A DNA stretch of 10,285 bases, taken from assembly GCA_016938425.1 (NCBI GenBank), contig JAFGUR010000049.1, positions 1 to 10,285 of the forward strand, written 5' to 3'. The notes below the pieces were generated by a model. That model had not been told where the DNA came from, did not search any database, and saw only the letters and a program-made list of their open reading frames with translations. Positions 6,970-10,285 of this stretch are shown here, piece by piece; the stretch's first letter is position 1, and the number at the start of each line of letters is the position of its first letter. The position numbers and the translations under genes are program-made. The stretch comes from Fusobacteriaceae bacterium. GTDB lineage: Bacteria > Fusobacteriota > Fusobacteriia > Fusobacteriales > Fusobacteriaceae.

Positions 6970-7097
6970 GTAGGATGTTTTTTGTGACTGTAAGGAGCTT
7001 ATCCTTTAGGGAATCCCTTATAAATTATAATATGAAAATATTTATATTAAATTATAAGGTGTCCAGCAACCGTTGCTGGTCTGGTTTGGGCAGAAGC
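6970..7097 (+). repeat. Dispersed intergenic repeat, fuller copy
   Basis: This is the counterpart of 3743-3850 in the same orientation. It carries successive stems: AAGGA/TCCTT (6992-7006), AGGG/CCCT (7008-7018), CCTTATAA (7016-7023) with TTATAAGG (7052-7059), CCAGCAA/TTGCTGG (7063-7079, 3-base loop) and TTGGGC/GCCCAA (7086-7101, AGAA loop). The core 21-mer at 6984-7004 recurs at 3855-3875. There is no reading frame and no recognised riboswitch, tRNA or transposase end. It could be a short non-autonomous element or a palindromic intergenic repeat. Confidence 0.65.
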
Positions 7098-7101
7098 CCA
7101 A
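7063..7101. repeat. Pair of perfect GC-rich hairpins
   Basis: CCAGCAA (7063-7069) pairs with TTGCTGG (7073-7079), and TTGGGC (7086-7091) pairs with GCCCAA (7096-7101), six bases apart. Both have minimal loops (3 and 4 bases) and no mismatch. No T-run follows directly; GGGGTTAAAAAA comes next. They are therefore stable RNA or DNA structures rather than a standard terminator. Confidence 0.75.
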
Positions 7102-7201
7102 GGGGTTAAAAAATATTTCTAATTCAGCAGTCCCTATTAGATATAAAAATAGTATAAAATCAAATTTTTAGTAGTAGCTAAGAGTAATCCTTTCGGTGGT
7201 T

Positions 7202-7268
7202 GAGGTCTCAATGATATTAATTCATTGAATCCCCTCTAAATCTCCCCCTAATAAGGGGAGACTTGAGG
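7202..7268. repeat. Hairpin block with two competing stems
   Basis: TCAATGA (7208-7214) pairs with TCATTGA (7222-7228), and TCTCCCC (7241-7247) with GGGGAGA (7255-7261). CCTC at 7233-7236 can pair either with GAGG at 7202-7205, extending the first stem, or with GAGG at 7265-7268, extending the second. The CTCCCC...GGGGAG wording resembles short intergenic repeats I recall from gut bacterial genomes, which cannot be verified here. It ends just before the FtsA-like gene's promoter -10. Confidence 0.55.
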
Positions 7269-7293
7269 TTTAAAGCTTTTAATATGGTAATAT
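7263..7293 (+). promoter_or_regulatory. Probable promoter of the FtsA-like/ispD unit
   Basis: An extended -10, TGGTAATAT (box TAATAT at 7288-7293), precedes the FtsA-like start by 35 bases. The best -35, TTGAGG (7263-7268), is 19 bases away, which is long, and it lies in the tail of the hairpin block. The Shine-Dalgarno AGGAGA (7318-7323) is 5 bases before the ATG. Placement of the -10 argues against translation starting upstream of it. Confidence 0.45.
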
Positions 7294-7328
7294 ATAAATT
7301 TCCAGTAAATATAAAAAAGGAGATAATT

Positions 7329-9434
7329 ATGGATAGAGTCTATGCTTTAGATGTGGGAACAAGAAATGTTGTGTTGTTATCAGCAGTTCAAGATGAAAAT
7401 GGAAAAATCATAATAGAACATATGTTTACAAGAGAACATGAAACAAGAGCTATGGAAGATGGACAAATTCATGACATTTCAAAAGTATCGGAAATAGTTG
7501 AAAAATTGAGAAAAGATATGAAAGAAGCAACTGGAGAAGAGATTAGAGAAGTAGCAGTAGCAGTGGCAGGTAGAAGTTTAGCAACTGCAAAAGGTTATGC
7601 AAAGAAAGAATATAATCCATTGGAAGAGCTAACAGAAGATGATGTTAAGGCTGTTGAACTTTTAGCTATTCAAGATAGTTTGATGAAATTGAAAGATGAG
7701 TCTTCAAAATATCATTGTGTAGGTTATACAGTTTCCGAGTATGTGATTGATAATGCAACTATAAAAAATCCAATATTTCAAAAAGGAAATATTCTTGAAG
7801 TAGAAATTTTGGCAACATTTCTTCCAAAAGTAGTTGTAGATTCAATGTACACAACTATAAAAAAAATAGGTTTAGAGATAAGAACATTAACATTAGAGCC
7901 TATTGCAGCTATTTCTGTTGTAATACCACAGGATATGAGAAAATTGAATATTGCGCTTGTTGATATAGGAGCTGGAACTTCAGATATTGCTATTTCAAAA
8001 GATGGGAAAATTATTGGATATGGAATGGTTCCAATGGCTGGAGATGAAGTTACAGAGAATATTTTAAATGAGTATTTATTGGACTTTGAGACAGCTGAAA
8101 TAGTAAAAAAGGCTTTATCTGATAAAAACGAAACAGTAAAATATGAAGATATTTTAGGAATAGAATATGAAGTAGAAAAAAATGAGATTCATGAAAAAAT
8201 AGATGGAACACTAGAGACTTTAAGTACTAAAATAGCAGAGAAAATTGGAGAATTGAATGAAATTCCTCCTCAAGCAGTAATTATGATAGGTGGAGGTTCT
8301 CTTGTTCCAAAATTGAAAGAAAAAATAGCAGAAAAAGTTAGTCTTGTGGCAGGAAGAGTTGCTATAAGAGGAACAGAGGCTATAAAGAATCTTGTGGATG
8401 ATACAGAAAAAGTAAGAACAGCAGAGTTTGTAACTCCAATAGGTATTGCAAATATGGCTTTTGATAAAAAAGGGTTTAATATACTTGAATTTTCCTTGAA
8501 TAATGAGTCACATAGAGTTTTTTCTTTTACAAAGGATATAAAACTTATGGAAGCTTTGCTTGCCATTGGGTTTGATAGTAAAAATTTCTATTCAATGCCT
8601 GGGAAACCATTAACATTTACAGTTAATAATCAAATGAAAATTGTAAAAGGAGAACTTGGGAAACATTCAACTATTAAAGTAAATGGGAAAAATAAAACTT
8701 TAGAAACTATTATTAAAGATGGAGATGAAGTTGAAATAAAAAAACCAAGGGATGGAAGAGATGCTATATTAAATTCTAAAGAATTTATGGCTGAATATAG
8801 TGCTTTCAATTTAATAGTTAATGGAGAAAAGAGAGCTTTTTATAAAAAAGTAATGAAAAATGGGGAAGTTATAGATAATTTTAAGGTAGAGGATAGAGAT
8901 GTCTTTGAAGTATTACCTTTTAAAGTAGAACATTTATTTACAGAAGAAGAGTTGAAAAATAATACAATTAAATTTTTAGTAAATGGAAAAGAATTAAGTA
9001 TTGAATTACCGCAAAAAGAGATTAGAGTTAATAATAAAATAGTTTCTTTTGGTGAAGAATTAAATGAAAATGATAACGTTGAAATCCTTGATACAGAGAC
9101 ATCTAGCTTAGAGATAGGTCATGTAATAGAAGAGCAAGAAGAATTTAAAGTTTATGTAAATGAACAAGAGCTTGTTTTTCAAGAAATAGAGAATTTAATA
9201 TTGAAAAATGGAGAAAAAGCAGAGCTTAGTACAATAATATTTAATGGGGACAAGGTAGAGGTAGGAATTCCAGAGACAAAAAAACCAATAGTTTCTGAAA
9301 TATTTAAATACTTTAGTCCAGATGAACTTTTAGGTCAAACAAAAGGAATTTTAAATATTGAAGTCAACGGTCAAAAAGCAGAGTTCACAACAAAACTAAA
9401 AGCAAAAGATAGAGTGAAATTGTATTACAATTAA
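7329..9434 (+). CDS. FtsA-like actin-fold ATPase with a C-terminal VNG-repeat region
   Basis: A 701-residue protein whose first ~385 residues form an FtsA-type actin-fold ATPase. Phosphate-1 motif ALDVGTRNV is at 6-14, phosphate-2 VDIGAGTSDIAI at 211-222, and the adenosine motif VIMIGGGSLVPKL at 317-329. An SHS2-type insert spans about 60-170. The last ~275 residues are absent from standard FtsA (about 420 residues). They hold about five beta-rich units built on a VNG-type strand and a 'DxVEI'-type end, near 427-473, 493-530, 547-590, 606-649 and 675-701. There is no signal peptide and no C-terminal amphipathic membrane helix as in true FtsA. Similar long FtsA-like proteins are known in Clostridia, of uncertain role. 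Start choice: a TTG at 7263 in the same frame would add 22 residues but lies in the promoter; ATG 7329 has AGGAG with correct spacing. No ftsZ or ftsQ adjoins it, so I do not call it ftsA. It is 11 bases from ispD. Confidence 0.85.
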   Translation: MDRVYALDVGTRNVVLLSAVQDENGKIIIEHMFTREHETRAMEDGQIHDISKVSEIVEKLRKDMKEATGEEIREVAVAVAGRSLATAKGYAKKEYNPLEELTEDDVKAVELLAIQDSLMKLKDESSKYHCVGYTVSEYVIDNATIKNPIFQKGNILEVEILATFLPKVVVDSMYTTIKKIGLEIRTLTLEPIAAISVVIPQDMRKLNIALVDIGAGTSDIAISKDGKIIGYGMVPMAGDEVTENILNEYLLDFETAEIVKKALSDKNETVKYEDILGIEYEVEKNEIHEKIDGTLETLSTKIAEKIGELNEIPPQAVIMIGGGSLVPKLKEKIAEKVSLVAGRVAIRGTEAIKNLVDDTEKVRTAEFVTPIGIANMAFDKKGFNILEFSLNNESHRVFSFTKDIKLMEALLAIGFDSKNFYSMPGKPLTFTVNNQMKIVKGELGKHSTIKVNGKNKTLETIIKDGDEVEIKKPRDGRDAILNSKEFMAEYSAFNLIVNGEKRAFYKKVMKNGEVIDNFKVEDRDVFEVLPFKVEHLFTEEELKNNTIKFLVNGKELSIELPQKEIRVNNKIVSFGEELNENDNVEILDTETSSLEIGHVIEEQEEFKVYVNEQELVFQEIENLILKNGEKAELSTIIFNGDKVEVGIPETKKPIVSEIFKYFSPDELLGQTKGILNIEVNGQKAEFTTKLKAKDRVKLYYN

Positions 9435-9445
9435 GGAGAGATACA

Positions 9446-10126
9446 ATGAAATATTTATATATTGTAGCAGCAGCAGGAACTGGAAAAAGAATGGGTATGA
9501 AAAAGCCCAAGCAATTTTTAGAGTATGGAAATGAGCCTATTTTTATAAAAACTTTGAAAGTTATTGAAAAATCTAAAAAAGTTGATGAGATAATTGTTGT
9601 TACAGGAGAAGAATTTATTGATAAAGTAAAAGAGTATTGTAAAATTTTTAAAATAAAAAAGCTTGTAAGTGTTGTAGCAGGTGGGAAAGAAAGACAAGAT
9701 TCAGTTAATAATGTATTGAAAATTATAAAAAACCCACAAGATTATATAATAGCTGTTCAAGATGGTGTTAGACCCTTTATAAAAGAAGATTTTATTAATG
9801 GAGCTTATGATACTTTGTTGAAAGAAGAAATAGATGGGATTGTAACAGCAGTACCAGTAAAAGATACAGTTAAAGTTATAGATGAAAATGGGTTTATAAT
9901 TAAAACTCCTAAAAGAAGTTCAATTTATTTGGCTCAAACTCCTCAAGTTTTTAAGGGTGAAGTATTAAAAAAAGCTTATGAATTAGCTGAAAAAGAAGAG
10001 TTCTTAGGAACAGATGATAGTTCTTTAGTTGAAAGAATTGGTGGGAAAGTAAAAATTTTAGAAGGTAGCTATGATAATATAAAAATAACTACGGTAGAAG
10101 ATTTGATATATTTTACAGATAAATAG
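9446..10126 (+). CDS. ispD: 2-C-methyl-D-erythritol 4-phosphate cytidylyltransferase
   Basis: IspD joins CTP to 2-C-methyl-D-erythritol 4-phosphate, giving CDP-methylerythritol and pyrophosphate, the third step of the MEP route to isoprenoid precursors. The product has 226 residues, the usual length. Nucleotide-binding motif AAAGTGKRMGMKKPKQF (8-24) carries the key Arg15 and Lys22. GGKERQDSV (79-87) and QDGVRPF (105-111) line the CTP site. VPVKDTVK (136-143), TPQVF (165-169), GTDDSSLVE (188-196) and NIKITTVEDL (211-220, Lys213) complete the signature set. Its Shine-Dalgarno AAGGAGAG overlaps the stop region of the FtsA-like gene, with only 11 bases between genes, so both are almost certainly co-transcribed. 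No ispF fusion is seen. The next gene starts 9 bases after its stop. Confidence 0.97.
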   Translation: MKYLYIVAAAGTGKRMGMKKPKQFLEYGNEPIFIKTLKVIEKSKKVDEIIVVTGEEFIDKVKEYCKIFKIKKLVSVVAGGKERQDSVNNVLKIIKNPQDYIIAVQDGVRPFIKEDFINGAYDTLLKEEIDGIVTAVPVKDTVKVIDENGFIIKTPKRSSIYLAQTPQVFKGEVLKKAYELAEKEEFLGTDDSSLVERIGGKVKILEGSYDNIKITTVEDLIYFTDK

Positions 10127-10135
10127 GAGATTAGC

Positions 10136-10285
10136 ATGAGAAAAAGAATAGTGTTATTTTTATTTTTATTAATTTTTAGTTCCTATGGAAAAGAAAATGA
10201 TAAATTGACGCAACAAGAGATTATAGAAGCTTCAGAACGAATTCAATTATATTTTTCTGTGAAATCAGATAAATTTGAGCTTGAA
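10136..10285 (+). CDS. Secreted or periplasmic protein of unknown function (5' part only)
   Basis: An open frame starting with ATG at 10136 runs off the window end after 50 codons. AGGAGA (10125-10130) overlaps the ispD stop, 5 bases before the ATG, and the gap to ispD is 9 bases, so this is the next gene of the unit. The product begins MRKRIVLFLFLLIFSSYG, a short basic start and hydrophobic core typical of a signal peptide. A hydrophilic, probably helical segment (KENDKLTQQEIIEASERIQL) follows. The fragment is too short to assign a family. No lipobox cysteine is present in the signal region. Confidence 0.75.
   Translation, partial: MRKRIVLFLFLLIFSSYGKENDKLTQQEIIEASERIQLYFSVKSDKFELE

Larger units (their letters stand above)
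6808..7262. other. Long non-coding, hairpin-rich region between mutS2 and the FtsA-like gene
   Basis: No gene is supported in these 455 bases. From left to right it holds a weak A/T hairpin (6863-6885), a 5-bp stem (6918-6930), an 8-bp inverted repeat CAAAAAAC/GTTTTTTG (6953-6984), the fuller copy of the dispersed repeat (6970-7097), an AT-rich patch (7105-7180) and a second hairpin block (7202-7268). The GC-rich stems stand out against the AT-rich background. Confidence 0.75.

Noticed and set aside
7061..7110. tRNA or known riboswitch in the GC-rich hairpins
   Set aside because: There is no cloverleaf, no GGTTCGAATCC T-loop and no conserved core of any riboswitch class I can recall. The following gene (FtsA-like) is not a usual riboswitch target.
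7263..7328. An N-terminal extension of the FtsA-like protein from TTG at 7263
   Set aside because: It has no Shine-Dalgarno, overlaps the probable promoter, and the extension lacks similarity to FtsA-type N-termini, whereas ATG at 7329 has a well-placed AGGAG and starts directly at the conserved first strand.
8270..8566. A 98-codon minus-strand open frame inside the FtsA-like gene
   Set aside because: It lies wholly within a well-supported gene, shows no family motif and is expected antisense shadow. The same holds for minus-strand frames at 3051-3257, 4737-4964 and 5583-5834.

Overview
The window is very AT-rich, with A/T-ending codons throughout. It pairs a Gram-negative outer-membrane beta-barrel protein and an MEP-pathway isoprenoid gene with genes more typical of Firmicutes: mutS2 and a roughly 700-residue FtsA-like ATPase. 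This mix suggests a member of the Fusobacteriota, probably a Fusobacterium. No species can be named from sequence alone. No tRNA, rRNA, CRISPR array, transposase or phage gene is visible.

Layout. (1) 1-1248: a single outer-membrane protein gene with its own strong terminator. (2) 1258-3661: a promoter and a compact three-gene unit, truA, a GNAT acetyltransferase overlapping it by 11 bases, and an orphan cytosolic histidine kinase with a TTG start and a cysteine-bearing PAS-like domain. A hairpin follows. (3) 3662-3986: non-coding, with a first, degenerate copy of a dispersed hairpin-rich repeat. (4) 3987-6807: rpmB (L28) on the minus strand and mutS2 on the plus strand, divergent from a shared 190-base region carrying two good extended -10 promoters. 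(5) 6808-7262: a second long non-coding stretch, with a fuller copy of the same repeat and a chain of near-perfect hairpins. (6) 7263-10285: a promoter, the FtsA-like gene, ispD and the 5' end of a secreted-protein gene, spaced 9-11 bases apart as an apparent operon.

Most genes are housekeeping: tRNA pseudouridylation, the ribosome, recombination control or ribosome rescue, and isoprenoid precursors. The less ordinary items are the FtsA-like protein, whose C-terminal 275 residues hold about five VNG-type beta-rich repeats; the soluble PAS-like kinase with four clustered cysteines and no adjacent response regulator; and the two related intergenic repeat blocks flanking rpmB-mutS2. I found no clear new defence or mobile system here. 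The repeat family and the FtsA-like C-terminal repeats are the best candidates for something little described.

Several starts were moved from the longest reading frame to the codon with a properly placed Shine-Dalgarno: the outer-membrane protein (56), truA (1314), rpmB (4274, minus) and the FtsA-like gene (7329).
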